Source: Acidobacteriota bacterium
Lineage (GTDB): Bacteria; Acidobacteriota; Terriglobia; Acidiferrales; UBA7541
Direction: 5' to 3'
Assembly (NCBI GenBank): GCA_013289955.1
Contig: JABCYZ010000002.1
Coordinates: forward strand, 248,001 to 312,000
DNA length: 64,000 bases
The position numbers were made by a program, and so were the translations under genes. Positions 1 through 8,915 of the stretch are shown piece by piece. The notes beneath the pieces are model-generated. The model had not been told where the DNA came from. It made no database searches and was given only the letters and a program-made list of their open reading frames with translations. How positions within the stretch are numbered: the first letter of the stretch is position 1; every line of letters starts with the position of its first letter.

Positions 1-1
1 C

Positions 2-1096
2 GGCCTGGACGCGAAGGAAGTGGATGATGTGATTCTTGGCTGTGCGATGCCGGAAGGCGAGCAAGGGATGAACGTGGCGCGGATTGCGGCGCTGCGCGCG
101 GGGTTGCCGATCGAAACGTCGGCGATGACGATCAACCGGTTTTGTTCTTCGGGGTTGCAGGCGATTGCGATTGCAGCGGAACGGATTCGCGGGGGATCGG
201 CGCAAGTGATTGTGGCGGGCGGGACGGAATCGATGACCATGGTGCCGATGGGAGGCAACAAGGTTTCGCCGAATCCGTGGCTTGTAGACCACAACCCGGA
301 CGCGTACATCAATATGGGACTGGGGACCGAGAACATTGCCAGGAAATTTGGGATTACGCGCGAGCAGGCGGACCAGTTTTCTGTCGACTCGCACAAGAAG
401 GCGCTGGCGGCGATTGCTGCCGGGAATTTTAAAGACGAGACGGTGCCCGTGGAAGTGAAGATTACGACAGTGGCCAATGGCAACGGGGCTTCCTCGAGCG
501 CCGGGGGTGCGAAAGCAAAATCCGCGGCGAAAGCGGCAACGCAAACTTTTACCTTTGAAATGGACGAAGGGCCGCGCGCGGACACTTCGATCGAGGCGCT
601 GGCCAAGCTCAAGCCCGCGTTTCACATCAAGGGAACAGTGACTGCGGGAAACAGTTCCCAGATGAGCGATGGAGCTGCGGCAGCAGTGGTGATGAGCGAA
701 GAACGCGCAAGAGCGTTGGGCTTGAAACCGATCGCGCGGTTTGTGGCGTATGCGACGGCCGGAGTACTGCCCGAGGAGTTTGGCATCGGACCGGTGGCCG
801 CGATCCCCAAGGCCCTGAAGCTGGCGGGGCTCACCTTGAACGACATCGCCGTGTTCGAATTGAATGAAGCGTTTGCCGCGCAATCGCTCGCGGTCATTCA
901 GCAGGCGGGACTTGATCCTTCGCGGGTGAACCCAAATGGCGGCGCGATTGCCCTCGGGCATCCTCTCGGCTGCACCGGTGCGAAGCTCACGGCCACCATT
1001 CTGCGCGAATTGCAAAGGCGCAACGCCCGCTACGGCATGGTGACCATGTGCATCGGCGGAGGCATGGGAGCCGCCGGGATATTCGAGCGCCTCTGA
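2..1096 (+). CDS. Acetyl-CoA C-acyltransferase (thiolase), 5' end cut by window
   Basis: This is a thiolase that cleaves 3-ketoacyl-CoA with CoA (or condenses acyl-CoAs) in the cytoplasm. The reading frame is open back to the window edge, so roughly the first 40-45 residues are missing and the GTG at 20 is not the true start. The acylated nucleophile Cys lies in [10 protein letters not shown] (Cys codon at 143-145), the catalytic His in [11 protein letters not shown] (His codon at 959-961), and the second catalytic Cys in CIGGG (codon at 1049-1051). The order and spacing are those of a full thiolase. Between the two halves, about 155-180 residues into the visible part, is an Ala/Ser/Gly/Lys-rich insert (about 500-540) that looks like a flexible linker. 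Together with the acyl-CoA dehydrogenase at 3989 it suggests fatty-acid beta-oxidation; substrate length cannot be read from the sequence. Confidence 0.95.
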   Translation, partial: GLDAKEVDDVILGCAMPEGEQGMNVARIAALRAGLPIETSAMTINRFCSSGLQAIAIAAERIRGGSAQVIVAGGTESMTMVPMGGNKVSPNPWLVDHNPDAYINMGLGTENIARKFGITREQADQFSVDSHKKALAAIAAGNFKDETVPVEVKITTVANGNGASSSAGGAKAKSAAKAATQTFTFEMDEGPRADTSIEALAKLKPAFHIKGTVTAGNSSQMSDGAAAAVVMSEERARALGLKPIARFVAYATAGVLPEEFGIGPVAAIPKALKLAGLTLNDIAVFELNEAFAAQSLAVIQQAGLDPSRVNPNGGAIALGHPLGCTGAKLTATILRELQRRNARYGMVTMCIGGGMGAAGIFERL

Positions 1097-1162
1097 GCCT
1101 CGGCGGACGGCTGAATTCCGGCGAAAATCCTCTGGCTTCCTCCTTATGTTAATCTCCAGACG

Positions 1163-1900
1163 ATGCAAACTCTCCGGCTTGCCTGCCTGTTTTTCCTATG
1201 CGCCGTTCTTCGAGCACAGGCTCCCGAAGTTCATGCCGCAAAGCTGCCGGGCGAGCCACATCATCATCTTCGAATCGACAATGAATTTGTGCGCGCCTAT
1301 TACGTCGAGGTCGCTCCGCATGACGAAACACAACTTCACCAGCACGACCACGACTACATTTACGTCTCGCTAGGGCCCGCCGATGTCATCAATGCGGTCT
1401 TCAACAGGCCGGAGGTCCACCTCTTTCTGAAGGACGGTGAAACTCGTTTCACCCGAGGCGGGTTCGCCCATGTGGCCCGCAATTTGAGCGATGCTCCTTT
1501 TCGCAACATAACGATTGAATTGCTGAAAGCGGGCAGCGAGCCACGAAACTTGTGCGCGCAGATTGTCCCCAACCGCGCCAGCGCTGGTTGTGACAAAACG
1601 CCGGCGACCGCAAGGGGAAGCCACGGCCTTTCCGTCGAGCCGCAGCTCGAAACAGACGCGATGCGGCTGGATTTGGTGCGCCTCGATCCAGAAACCGAGC
1701 ACGCGGGAGTGCCCCTTGAGGCGAATTCTTTGCTAGTGCCCCTTGGTGACTCGGACGTGCAGATCGAGATCAAAGGCGAACCGCCGAAGACGTTGCGCGG
1801 GGGTGAACTGGCCTGGGTGGGAAAGAATAGGGGCGGAAGAGCCTGGAATCCTGGCAAGAATCCTGCGAGCTATCTCGAGCTTGCCTTTACAAGCAAATAG
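1163..1900 (+). CDS. Exported cupin-like protein
   Basis: A 245-residue protein with an N-terminal hydrophobic signal peptide (residues 1-18, ending near LRAQA). The first half resembles a cupin barrel: ETQLHQHDHDYIYV is a His-rich metal-site-like motif, followed by a Gly-rich turn and a second strand pair with FAHVARN. The second half has a weaker repeat of the same kind of beta-rich pattern (SLLVPLGDSDVQIEI). It stands alone between the thiolase and a convergent gene. The fold is inferred by eye, and no enzyme activity or ligand can be assigned. The ATG at 1163 is chosen because it begins directly with the signal peptide. Confidence 0.75.
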   Translation: MQTLRLACLFFLCAVLRAQAPEVHAAKLPGEPHHHLRIDNEFVRAYYVEVAPHDETQLHQHDHDYIYVSLGPADVINAVFNRPEVHLFLKDGETRFTRGGFAHVARNLSDAPFRNITIELLKAGSEPRNLCAQIVPNRASAGCDKTPATARGSHGLSVEPQLETDAMRLDLVRLDPETEHAGVPLEANSLLVPLGDSDVQIEIKGEPPKTLRGGELAWVGKNRGGRAWNPGKNPASYLELAFTSK

Positions 1901-2072
1901 TCGAGCGCGAAGCGTTCAGCACTTTGACGCACGATCGGCGCGTTGATCTCTACTTCCCTTTCGACGCGGCGTTCTTTTTTGTCTCTTCGGATGGTTTTGT
2001 TTCCGTCATGATCGCTTCCCGACTTTTCGCCTGTTTCCTGAGGTTATCCAGTTCGCTGTGTCGCTCCTTGCT

Positions 2073-2918
2073 TCAGGCAACTGCTTTGCTTGCGGCCAAG
2101 GCACTCCTAAGGCGCTCGATGGCTCGTTCCATCTGACCTTCGAGCTCCTTGGCTCTTTCTACAGGCAATCCCCAGCCGCAGCCGCGCACGCACAGCAGTT
2201 TCTGTGGGCCCATCGAAAATGCTTTCAGCTCTAAAACACCGTGGATTTCGTCCCAACTGAGCGAGGACTCCCGATTTGATCTGGCCAGAACCCGACCACT
2301 GACTCGGCCGCCTTCCTGAAGTTCGAGTACGAAACTTTTTCCCACCTCGCCATATTCGCCGTCCTTCGTTAGCCATTTTTTTAGACCGGCCGCGGTGCGG
2401 TAGAACTGGACGACCTGTTCGAAAGAAAAATCCACAGGCCTCATGACTTGAAACGAAGTCCGGGAACTCCCGAAATAGTTGTCCAGATAGTGCTTCAGCA
2501 CCGCCAAAGACATACGCCAGCCGGAATCGATCCCTTCGAATTCGTCGTTCCACTCGGCGCCCTCGCGGAAGCCCGAATTCACAAGGCGGATAACCGTTTC
2601 TCCGCCTTCCTTCGAGATGGTGACTTCGAGGATTCCTGGATTCATTCCTGGAGGAGGATTCCAGCGAATCGCGAATTTTTCGGCCGGTTCGGCGATCAAA
2701 ACTTCATAAGGTATCCGATAGCTAAAATCGTCAAAGATCCAGGTGATGGTCGCGCCTGGTTCGGCTTTACCCTCGGCGCGGTCGGGAAACCAGTGGGCTA
2801 TTTTTTCGGGGTCGGCCCAAGCATCGTAGGCCTGCTGCGGCGTGGCTTTGGTGCGGACTTCTGCGCGAATGATTCTTCCAATGTGCTCGATGGGTTTGTT
2901 CTCCGGCTTGTCTGTCAT
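2073..2918 (-). CDS. Tandem SRPBCC (AHSA1/START-like) protein
   Basis: The 281-residue product has two copies of the SRPBCC/AHSA1 ligand-binding fold. Copy one (about residues 10-145) has the usual opening TPQQAYDAWADPEKIAHWFP, the ITWIF strands, and the long C-terminal helix around WRMSLAVLKHYLDNYFG. Copy two (about 150-270) begins FQVMRPVDFSFEQVV and has AGLKKWL in the place of the first copy's DPEKIAHWF. Members bind small hydrophobic ligands or act as co-chaperone-like domains; no substrate is evident here. Its start codon overlaps the stop of the upstream HTH regulator by four bases (ATGA at 2915-2918), so the two are translationally coupled and probably form a regulator-target pair. Confidence 0.85.
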   Translation of the reverse strand: MTDKPENKPIEHIGRIIRAEVRTKATPQQAYDAWADPEKIAHWFPDRAEGKAEPGATITWIFDDFSYRIPYEVLIAEPAEKFAIRWNPPPGMNPGILEVTISKEGGETVIRLVNSGFREGAEWNDEFEGIDSGWRMSLAVLKHYLDNYFGSSRTSFQVMRPVDFSFEQVVQFYRTAAGLKKWLTKDGEYGEVGKSFVLELQEGGRVSGRVLARSNRESSLSWDEIHGVLELKAFSMGPQKLLCVRGCGWGLPVERAKELEGQMERAIERLRSALAASKAVA

Positions 2919-3640
2919 AGCGCCCTCTCTTGGTTGTCGGCAGGATGGGACGGAGAGCTTGGTTCCGTCGCCGGGGGAATCGGATAGCAGCCGACGACGA
3001 GGCGGAATGGCCGGCCTTCGGCGGCGGAGCCATCGGCTTTCGAGAACGGCGAACTGTGGCGGCCTGCCACTTCGACAATGGCGCGCTGGAGCTCTTCGGT
3101 GAAGGCGGCGCGTTGTCCGGGCGATGTGAAGCGCAATTCGGTGTTGATCGAGAGCGTGGCGAGGCGCTTGCCCGCTGCAGCGGCGAGATCCGCCGAACGT
3201 GCCAGCTCGGATTGCAGTTTCGAGGCGAGGCCCAACAGATATTTGGCGGAAAAGGTGTCAGCAACCTGAGCGGGATCAGCGGCGAGCTTGCCGAGCAGCT
3301 CCGGCGAGAGGACATAGCCGCGGGCCGTGGCCACGTAGCATTGCTCGAAGAGGTGGCGCCGGCGGCGGCGGCCTGCCCGGGCCAGAAACTGTGCGCGGGC
3401 CAATTCGCGGACGTGATAATTCACGGTCTGGCGCGGCAGCTTCATGCGCCTGGCGACACCCGTTGCGGAATCAGGCTCGAGCATGGCGGCGAGAATTTTC
3501 AGGCGCAGTGGATGATGGAGAAGCACGGCCGCCTGAGCAGTCTCAGAGAGGAGCTTGAGGCCCGAGGCGGGAGCGGCTGAGAGAGCGGACGCGGGGCGCG
3601 TGCCGGGGATTTTCCAGGTGCCGCTGCGAGTGATTTGCAT
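2915..3640 (-). CDS. ArsR-like winged-helix transcriptional regulator
   Basis: A 241-residue cytoplasmic regulator. The DNA-binding part is residues 38-85: HHPLRLKILAAM is the typical ArsR-type first helix, and TGVARRMKLPRQTVNYHVREL is the helix-turn-helix with the recognition helix around RQTVNYHVREL. A basic patch (ARAGRRRRRH) follows in the wing. The C-terminal half is alpha-helical and longer than in simple ArsR proteins; no metal-binding Cys cluster is visible, so it is not obviously a metal sensor. It overlaps the SRPBCC gene and is likely to control it and itself. The ATG at 3640 has only a distant purine-rich stretch upstream, so a somewhat later start is possible. On the minus strand a TTGACA box lies at 3704-3699, without a convincing -10. 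Confidence 0.8.
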   Translation of the reverse strand: MQITRSGTWKIPGTRPASALSAAPASGLKLLSETAQAAVLLHHPLRLKILAAMLEPDSATGVARRMKLPRQTVNYHVRELARAQFLARAGRRRRRHLFEQCYVATARGYVLSPELLGKLAADPAQVADTFSAKYLLGLASKLQSELARSADLAAAAGKRLATLSINTELRFTSPGQRAAFTEELQRAIVEVAGRHSSPFSKADGSAAEGRPFRLVVGCYPIPPATEPSSPSHPADNQERAL

Positions 3641-3985
3641 GGCTGGTGAAGAGCCTCTCTAAAGGAGCCAGGTGCAGTCTCGAATAGACCACTTATTTTG
3701 TCAAGACCTGTTTTACTGTCCATCAGAAGGCATACTCCCTGAAGCACCCGGGCGCCCGGGCCGCTTCATGCATTCGCGCGTTTAACGCTGTTTACCTCGT
3801 CCCATTCCAGGGAGTAAAATAGAGCACCTTACGAGTTTTCCAGCATCACCATCTGCTCTTTGAGAGGCCCGCAGCATGGCTTGTGACTTGGCTTGGGGGC
3901 AGGCACGCGAGTAACGGCTATTCCGCCGGAAGTGCAGGGGAGACGGAAGGAAGTCTCGCCCGCTTAGAAGCGCGACAAGGAGAAA
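3641..3985. other. Intergenic region between divergent genes
   Basis: About 345 bases separate the ArsR-like regulator (leftward) from the acyl-CoA dehydrogenase (rightward), so promoters for both should lie here. A perfect double CCCGGG palindrome (3747-3760) and the minus-strand TTGACA at 3704-3699 are visible. The short open frames in it have no ribosome-binding site or family resemblance, and I see no gene. Confidence 0.6.
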
Positions 3986-3988
3986 ATG

Positions 3989-5788
3989 ATGGCAACCGCA
4001 ACGATCACCAAACCAGCCGCCAAAGGCGGCAGCTTCCTTCTGGAAACTCCTCAGCCCGAGGAGGTTTTCACCCCTGCCGACCTAACCGACGATCAGAAGC
4101 TCATTGGCCAGACCGCCGAAGAATTCGTCGTCAAAGAAGTTCTGCCGCTGGTGAAGGAGTTGGAGAACAAAAAGCCGGGACTGATGCCGGAGCTGGTGAA
4201 AAAGGCAGGTGAGCTTGGACTACTGAGCGCCGGAATTCCCGAGCAATATGGCGGGGCCGGCCTCGACAAAATCGCGACGACCGTGCTCACGGAAAAGCTT
4301 TCCATTTATGGCGGTTTCGCTGTTACTCACGGCGCCCACGCGGGCATTGGAACTCTGCCGATCGTCTATTTCGGAAACGAAGAACAGAAAAAGAAATACC
4401 TGCCCAAGCTGGCGACGGGCGAATGGATCGGCGCGTACTGCCTGTCCGAGCCGCAAGCCGGTTCCGACTCGCAGAACTCCCTGACTCGCGCGGAACTGAA
4501 CGCCGAAGGTACGCATTATATTTTGAATGGCCAGAAGATGTGGATTACCAACGGCGGATTCGCGGACATTTACATCGTATTCGCGAAGATCAACGGCGAG
4601 AAGTTCACCGCATTCATCGTCGAGCGCAGCTTTCCGGGATTCAAGCCCGGGAACGAAGAGCACAAAATGGGCATTCACGGCAGTTCGACCACGCCCATCT
4701 TCCTTGAGAACTGCAAAGTCCCCAAGGAAAACGTACTGCATGAAATTGGCCGCGGGCACATCGTGGCCTTCAATATCTTGAATGCAGGGCGGTTCACGCT
4801 GGGCGCTTCTTGCGTAGGCGGCTCAAAGAACGTTCTGCAGAACGCCTCCAGATATGCAAAAGAAAGAAAAGCTTTCGGGAAGCAAATCGGCGATTTCGGA
4901 TTGATGAAGGAAAAACTGGCGGAAATGGCCATTCAGATTTTTGGCGTGGAATCGATGGTCTATCGCTCGGCGGGGAACATCGAATCGGCGATGGTCGCGG
5001 CTTCCGGCTCGGGAGACAAGATTCAAAACACCATGAAAGTCCTCGAAGAATACGCCATCGAGAGCTCCATCGCGAAGGTCTATGGAAGCGAAATGCTGGA
5101 CTACGTCGTCGACGAGGGCGTGCAAATGTTCGGCGGTTACGGCTTCCATGAAGATTACCCCGTATGCCGCGCCTATCGTGATTCGCGCATCAACCGGATT
5201 TTCGAGGGCACCAACGAAATCAACCGCATGCTGATCATCCAGATGCTGATGAAGCGCGCGATGGGCGGGCAGCTGGCGCTGATCCCGGCGGCGATGAAGC
5301 TGGCCGATGAAATTCTCGCAGGACCATCGTTCGAAGAAGCGCCGGAAGGCGTGCTCGCCGAAGAGGCCCGCGTGGTAGCCAACGCCAAGAAAATGTTCCT
5401 GCAGGCAGCGGGCGGCGCGGTCCAGAAATTCCGAGACAAACTCGCCGAGGAGCAAGAGCTCATCGGGGCGCTCTCCAATGTGGTGATGGAAGTGTATGCG
5501 ATGGAGTCCGCGATGCTTCGCACGCAAAAAGCAGCCGCCGCCAAAGGCGAAGCGGCCACCCAGACCATGATCGATGCTGCGCGCGTTCTTATCGCCGACG
5601 CCGCCGAACGCGTTGAGCACGAAGCCAAGCGCGCCATCGCTGCCGTCCACGAAGGGGACATGCTGACCACGCAGATGGCCGTTTTGAAGCGTTTCGGGAA
5701 GCGCGCTCCGGTGGACACGATCGCGCTGCGCCGGCGCGTAGCACTAGCCGTCCAGGCACAGGATCGTTACCCGTTCGAGAGCCGCTGA
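3989..5788 (+). CDS. Acyl-CoA dehydrogenase with C-terminal extension
   Basis: FAD-dependent enzyme for the first step of beta-oxidation (acyl-CoA to trans-2-enoyl-CoA). The order is: N-terminal helical domain (about 30-145), the beta domain with the flavin-contacting motif YCLSEPQAGSDSQN (about 150-165) and MWITNGGFAD, then the C-terminal helical domain with RKAFGKQIGDF and QMFGGYGFHEDYPV. The catalytic Glu sits in IFEGTNEINRM. At 599 residues it is about 200 longer than short-chain enzymes; the extra helical C-terminal part is as in the long FadE/VLCAD-type proteins. Two ATGs lie side by side at 3986 and 3989. The AAGGAG at 3977-3982 is six bases from the second but only three from the first, so 3989 is preferred. 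Electrons would pass to ETF, which is not encoded here. Confidence 0.95.
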   Translation: MATATITKPAAKGGSFLLETPQPEEVFTPADLTDDQKLIGQTAEEFVVKEVLPLVKELENKKPGLMPELVKKAGELGLLSAGIPEQYGGAGLDKIATTVLTEKLSIYGGFAVTHGAHAGIGTLPIVYFGNEEQKKKYLPKLATGEWIGAYCLSEPQAGSDSQNSLTRAELNAEGTHYILNGQKMWITNGGFADIYIVFAKINGEKFTAFIVERSFPGFKPGNEEHKMGIHGSSTTPIFLENCKVPKENVLHEIGRGHIVAFNILNAGRFTLGASCVGGSKNVLQNASRYAKERKAFGKQIGDFGLMKEKLAEMAIQIFGVESMVYRSAGNIESAMVAASGSGDKIQNTMKVLEEYAIESSIAKVYGSEMLDYVVDEGVQMFGGYGFHEDYPVCRAYRDSRINRIFEGTNEINRMLIIQMLMKRAMGGQLALIPAAMKLADEILAGPSFEEAPEGVLAEEARVVANAKKMFLQAAGGAVQKFRDKLAEEQELIGALSNVVMEVYAMESAMLRTQKAAAAKGEAATQTMIDAARVLIADAAERVEHEAKRAIAAVHEGDMLTTQMAVLKRFGKRAPVDTIALRRRVALAVQAQDRYPFESR

Positions 5789-5798
5789 GAACGCGCCT

Positions 5799-6266
5799 CT
5801 ATTTCCCGAACCGCCGGACACTAAACGAGACCGGCAACCCGACCACCACCATGTGGACCGCCAACCCGAGAATCAGGTCATGAAGGGTGTACGGGCCCTT
5901 GGCATGAAGCGCGGAAAGCGGCAGAACGATAAATCGCATTACATCTTCCACGGCGGCGCCAAAGAACAAGCCGCACACCAGCGGATGCTCCTTCAGAAAT
6001 CTCAGGCGGAAGCTTGCCCCGTAGTAAACAGCCGCCGCCGAACAGGCGATAAAGAAGTGCAGCAGGACGCCAAGAACATAAGTGCCGGCGCCTCCCTGGA
6101 AAGCGGCCGGGCCCAGCAGGCCGCCTGCAATAGCAAGCGGAATGTCCCACCCAAATAGAATGCAGGCTTGCAGGAGGTCCAAAGTTCCGGCAATCCCGCC
6201 GCCCACCGCGATTGCCAGGAGTGCATTTCTTTTCCCCGCCCCGACAGATACGGAATCTCCGCTCAT
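5799..6266 (-). CDS. Small polytopic membrane protein of unknown function
   Basis: A 155-residue inner-membrane protein with four predicted membrane segments: ALLAIAVGGGIAGTLDLLQA, YVLGVLLHFFIACSAAAVYYG, PLVCGLFFGAAVEDVMRFIV and LILGLAVHMVVVGLPVSF. I do not recognise a named family, though the layout is like small conserved YagU/DUF-type membrane proteins. The start at 6266 (MSGDSV) has GAGAGG seven bases upstream; the longer frame from 6311 lacks a ribosome-binding site. It is convergent with the acyl-CoA dehydrogenase, only ten bases from its stop. Confidence 0.75.
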   Translation of the reverse strand: MSGDSVSVGAGKRNALLAIAVGGGIAGTLDLLQACILFGWDIPLAIAGGLLGPAAFQGGAGTYVLGVLLHFFIACSAAAVYYGASFRLRFLKEHPLVCGLFFGAAVEDVMRFIVLPLSALHAKGPYTLHDLILGLAVHMVVVGLPVSFSVRRFGK

Positions 6267-6469
6267 TCGATATCCTCTCGTTTGCCACTGATTTGATGGC
6301 CGCGCTGCCATCGGCCATCACCATACGCAGCTGAGACCCAGGAAGTCCTGAGCGTTTTCTGAAATGCGCTGAATACTTCTGAAATCCCGCGCGACAGAGG
6401 AGAGCTCCTAGCGAACACGGGTGCCACCTGCAAACCAGCGAGAGCGCTGTCGGCGTTTTCAGACAGTGT

Positions 6470-6478
6470 TGGTATACT
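6470..6478 (+). promoter_or_regulatory. Extended -10 promoter for the winged-helix regulator
   Basis: TGG followed by TATACT (TATACT at 6473-6478) matches an extended -10 element; the -35 position is poor, as is usual for this class. Transcription would begin near 6485, about 45 bases before the ATG at 6530. Confidence 0.5.
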
Positions 6479-6529
6479 CGGCGAGCGCAGCTTTTCGAGT
6501 CAGAGACTGAGCGCAATCACCGGTCCCGC

Positions 6530-7552
6530 ATGGAACGCACGTACACGACAACGCTTCGCATCGGCACCTGGCGCGTCCATCCGGCAGCCGGCGAGATCTC
6601 TAGAAATGGCAAGGCGGCTCGGGTCGAGGTGCGCACGATGCGGCTGCTGCTGTGCCTCGCCGAGCATGCCGGCGAAGTCGTAAGTATGGATGACCTGCTC
6701 GATCAGGTCTGGTCCGACGTGACCGTCGCGCCGGACTCTGTCTATCAGGCGGTGACTTCGCTCCGCCGCCTGCTCGGCGACGACCCTAAGCAGCCCCTCT
6801 ACATCGAAACCGTGCCGCGGCTGGGGTACCGGATGGTGGCGGAGGTCAGTCCTTGGGAGAATCCGTCCGCCGATCCCGCTGGCGCAGGAGGGAGCTTCCC
6901 GACGGGCGCACAGGAGATTTCTTCGCAGGCCTCGCAGAGCGCATATCAGGAGCCGCCGTCCCTCAACGTGACCGACACAACGACCAAGTCCGGGCCGCGG
7001 CTCAGAGCCGGCTATCTAGGGGCCGCTGGCGCAGCGCTTTGCCTCGCGCTCGTCGTCGCTCTTCTGTTCTACGGCAAGGTTCTGAGCAACCATCCCTCCG
7101 CCTCGCCGGCGATCAGACCGTTGCCCCAAAAATCCATAGCCGTGCTGCCCTTTCTCGACCTGACGGACGACATGAACCAGGAACCCTTCGCCGACGGCAT
7201 GACCGAGGAGCTGATCGACAAGCTCAGCAAGATCCCGGGCCTTCGCGTTCCGCCGCCCACATCCTCGTTCTATTTCAAAAGCAAACTATGGCCCCGTTCA
7301 AAGGAAACTACGCAAACAACCATCGCCGACATCTCTAAGGCCTTGGGTGTCGCTTATATACTGGATGGGAGCGTGCGCAAGTCCGGCGACAGGCTGCGGG
7401 TCGATGCGCGATTGATTCGCGGGGACAGTGGCTATGTGGTGTGGTCGGAAACCTACGACCGGCCATTCAATGACATCCTGATGGTGCAGGACGACATCGC
7501 CGGCGAAGTGACGAAGGCGTTGAAGGCCTCGATCGAGGGCGGACCGAACTAG
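6530..7552 (+). CDS. Membrane-anchored winged-helix regulator with FlgO/TolB-N-like domain
   Basis: A 340-residue one-component regulator of the CadC type. Residues 8-105 form an OmpR/PhoB-type winged helix (RTMRLLLCLAEHAGEVVS, DSVYQAVTSLRRLLGDD, IETVPRLGYRM). A Pro/Ser-rich linker follows, then a single membrane segment at about 162-182 (AALCLALVVALLFYG). The C-terminal periplasmic part (about 200-335) opens with KSIAVLPFLDLTDD and continues with FADGMTEELIDKLSKIPGLRV and YILDGSVRKSGDRLRV, the pattern seen in regulator/adenylate-cyclase proteins with TolB-N/FlgO-like domains. There is no receiver domain, so signalling should be direct through the membrane. Its stop overlaps the convergent radical SAM gene by four bases. 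Target genes are unknown. Confidence 0.9.
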   Translation: MERTYTTTLRIGTWRVHPAAGEISRNGKAARVEVRTMRLLLCLAEHAGEVVSMDDLLDQVWSDVTVAPDSVYQAVTSLRRLLGDDPKQPLYIETVPRLGYRMVAEVSPWENPSADPAGAGGSFPTGAQEISSQASQSAYQEPPSLNVTDTTTKSGPRLRAGYLGAAGAALCLALVVALLFYGKVLSNHPSASPAIRPLPQKSIAVLPFLDLTDDMNQEPFADGMTEELIDKLSKIPGLRVPPPTSSFYFKSKLWPRSKETTQTTIADISKALGVAYILDGSVRKSGDRLRVDARLIRGDSGYVVWSETYDRPFNDILMVQDDIAGEVTKALKASIEGGPN

Positions 7553-8625
7553 GTCGCGATCTGAACTAGTCCCGGCTTTTTGCCAGTGCGCGGGTCGTTG
7601 GAATCCCAGCGCGAAGGCCGGTCGCCTCGCCCGCGCAGGCGGTTGACGAGCGAGCCGACGCCAACCGATCCACCCACGAAATGTCCGACGCGGAGCGGAC
7701 CGGCGACTTTCACGCTGCGAATCCAGTGCAGGCCGCTACTGGCGGCGCATCCGCATTCTGAACAGTTGGGAGAGCCGCCGAAGACGCAAGGCTCGACGCG
7801 CGTCAGCAAATCCGCGGAATAGTTTGCGGACATTTTCGCAAAAAGACAGTCAGCGGGATTCTCCGGCGGATGAAGGAAAGCGCGGGCGATGCCTTCGCTC
7901 ATCAAGAACTTCGAGTATTTCTTCGCCAACGGCGGCAAGACGCGAGCTACCTCTTGGCGGTCTTCTGGAGTCAGCTTTTCCGGGCTCTCTTCATCGATTT
8001 GAGGCGTATAGAGGCTGACCCAAATGCGATCCACCTCGGTGCGGGCATTCCAAAAGGCAACGTATTCTTCCAAGTACCCGGGGCGTTCGAGCATCGGACG
8101 CGTGATCACCCAGTGGATGTTCACCGTGCGGCCGGCGATATTTTTCAGAATGCGCTCGTAGGTGGCGGGCTTGCGCCGGATGTCGTGATGCTCCGGCAGG
8201 CCATCGACGGAAATCGCGACCCGAACGCGAGGGAGATCCATCCACTCCAAAGGAATGGGGATAACGCCGCTGGAGACGACGAGTGAAAAAATATCAAGAG
8301 CACTGAGCGCGGGAAGTATGGCGCTGAGTTCGCGATGCCGTACGAGGGGCTCGCCGCCCACCAGGGAGACGTGCATCGGCTTGTTTTTCCGTACCAGGCC
8401 GAGTACGCCATCGACGAGCGCGTCACCGCGGAAATCGTTCAGTTCGGTGAGCAGTTTGCCGCCGCCAAGGTGCCCTTCCCCGTAGGCGTAACAGCCGGGA
8501 CAACTGAGCGGACACTCTCGGGTGATCTCGATCGAGAGCATCGGCGCTTTGCCGCCCAGGATTTTTCCCCATGCGCTTAGGATCTCGCGCGGAGTAATGC
8601 TTGGATTTGGCTGAGAGGTGGCCAT
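7549..8625 (-). CDS. Radical SAM protein
   Basis: A cytoplasmic iron-sulphur enzyme of the radical SAM superfamily. The cluster motif CPLSCPGCYAYG (CxxxCxxC) is near residue 40 and is followed by SLVGGEPLVRHREL, which supplies the SAM-binding GGE motif; AISVDGLPEHHD and HWVITRP are further barrel strands. The C-terminal part contains more Cys (CVFGGSPNCSECGCAASSG, about residues 283-301), suggesting an auxiliary cluster site. The start at 8625 (MATSQPN) is chosen because the extra 27 residues of the longer frame from 8706 are basic and low-complexity; neither start has a good Shine-Dalgarno. No peptide precursor or partner that would name its substrate is visible beside it. Confidence 0.85.
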   Translation of the reverse strand: MATSQPNPSITPREILSAWGKILGGKAPMLSIEITRECPLSCPGCYAYGEGHLGGGKLLTELNDFRGDALVDGVLGLVRKNKPMHVSLVGGEPLVRHRELSAILPALSALDIFSLVVSSGVIPIPLEWMDLPRVRVAISVDGLPEHHDIRRKPATYERILKNIAGRTVNIHWVITRPMLERPGYLEEYVAFWNARTEVDRIWVSLYTPQIDEESPEKLTPEDRQEVARVLPPLAKKYSKFLMSEGIARAFLHPPENPADCLFAKMSANYSADLLTRVEPCVFGGSPNCSECGCAASSGLHWIRSVKVAGPLRVGHFVGGSVGVGSLVNRLRGRGDRPSRWDSNDPRTGKKPGLVQIAT

Positions 8626-8915
8626 GTGTTTTGGATGCGCGAGAGTTGCTCGAGGCTGCCTAGCATTTGAGGAGCGGTTTCGTGGAGAAAGTTTCGAACA
8701 ATTCAAAAGGACTCGCCCGGAAAAAATTCAGGACCCAGGCGGCAATTCCTCTCAGCCGCATTCGAATTAGCCTCCTTACTTCCACCCCGGGAGGGCCTCG
8801 ACGCGCCGTTGCATGCAAAGACACGTACCCCATTCTGAGCCGGTTTCCGTCTATTAATTCGGTTAAACTGGGCACTTAGCATCATCCATCTTCCACGCGG
8901 AAAGAACAGGCAGGA

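Noticed and set aside
1924..2136. 70-residue plus-strand frame after the cupin-like gene
   Set aside because: It overlaps the convergent SRPBCC gene, has no ribosome-binding site and no recognisable features.
3676..3704. Full promoter for the ArsR-like regulator at 3640
   Set aside because: The TTGACA is perfect but the sequence at the right distance for a -10 is poor, so it is mentioned only as a box.
4823..5650. 275-residue minus-strand frame
   Set aside because: Antisense to the acyl-CoA dehydrogenase; His/Asp-rich with no motif.
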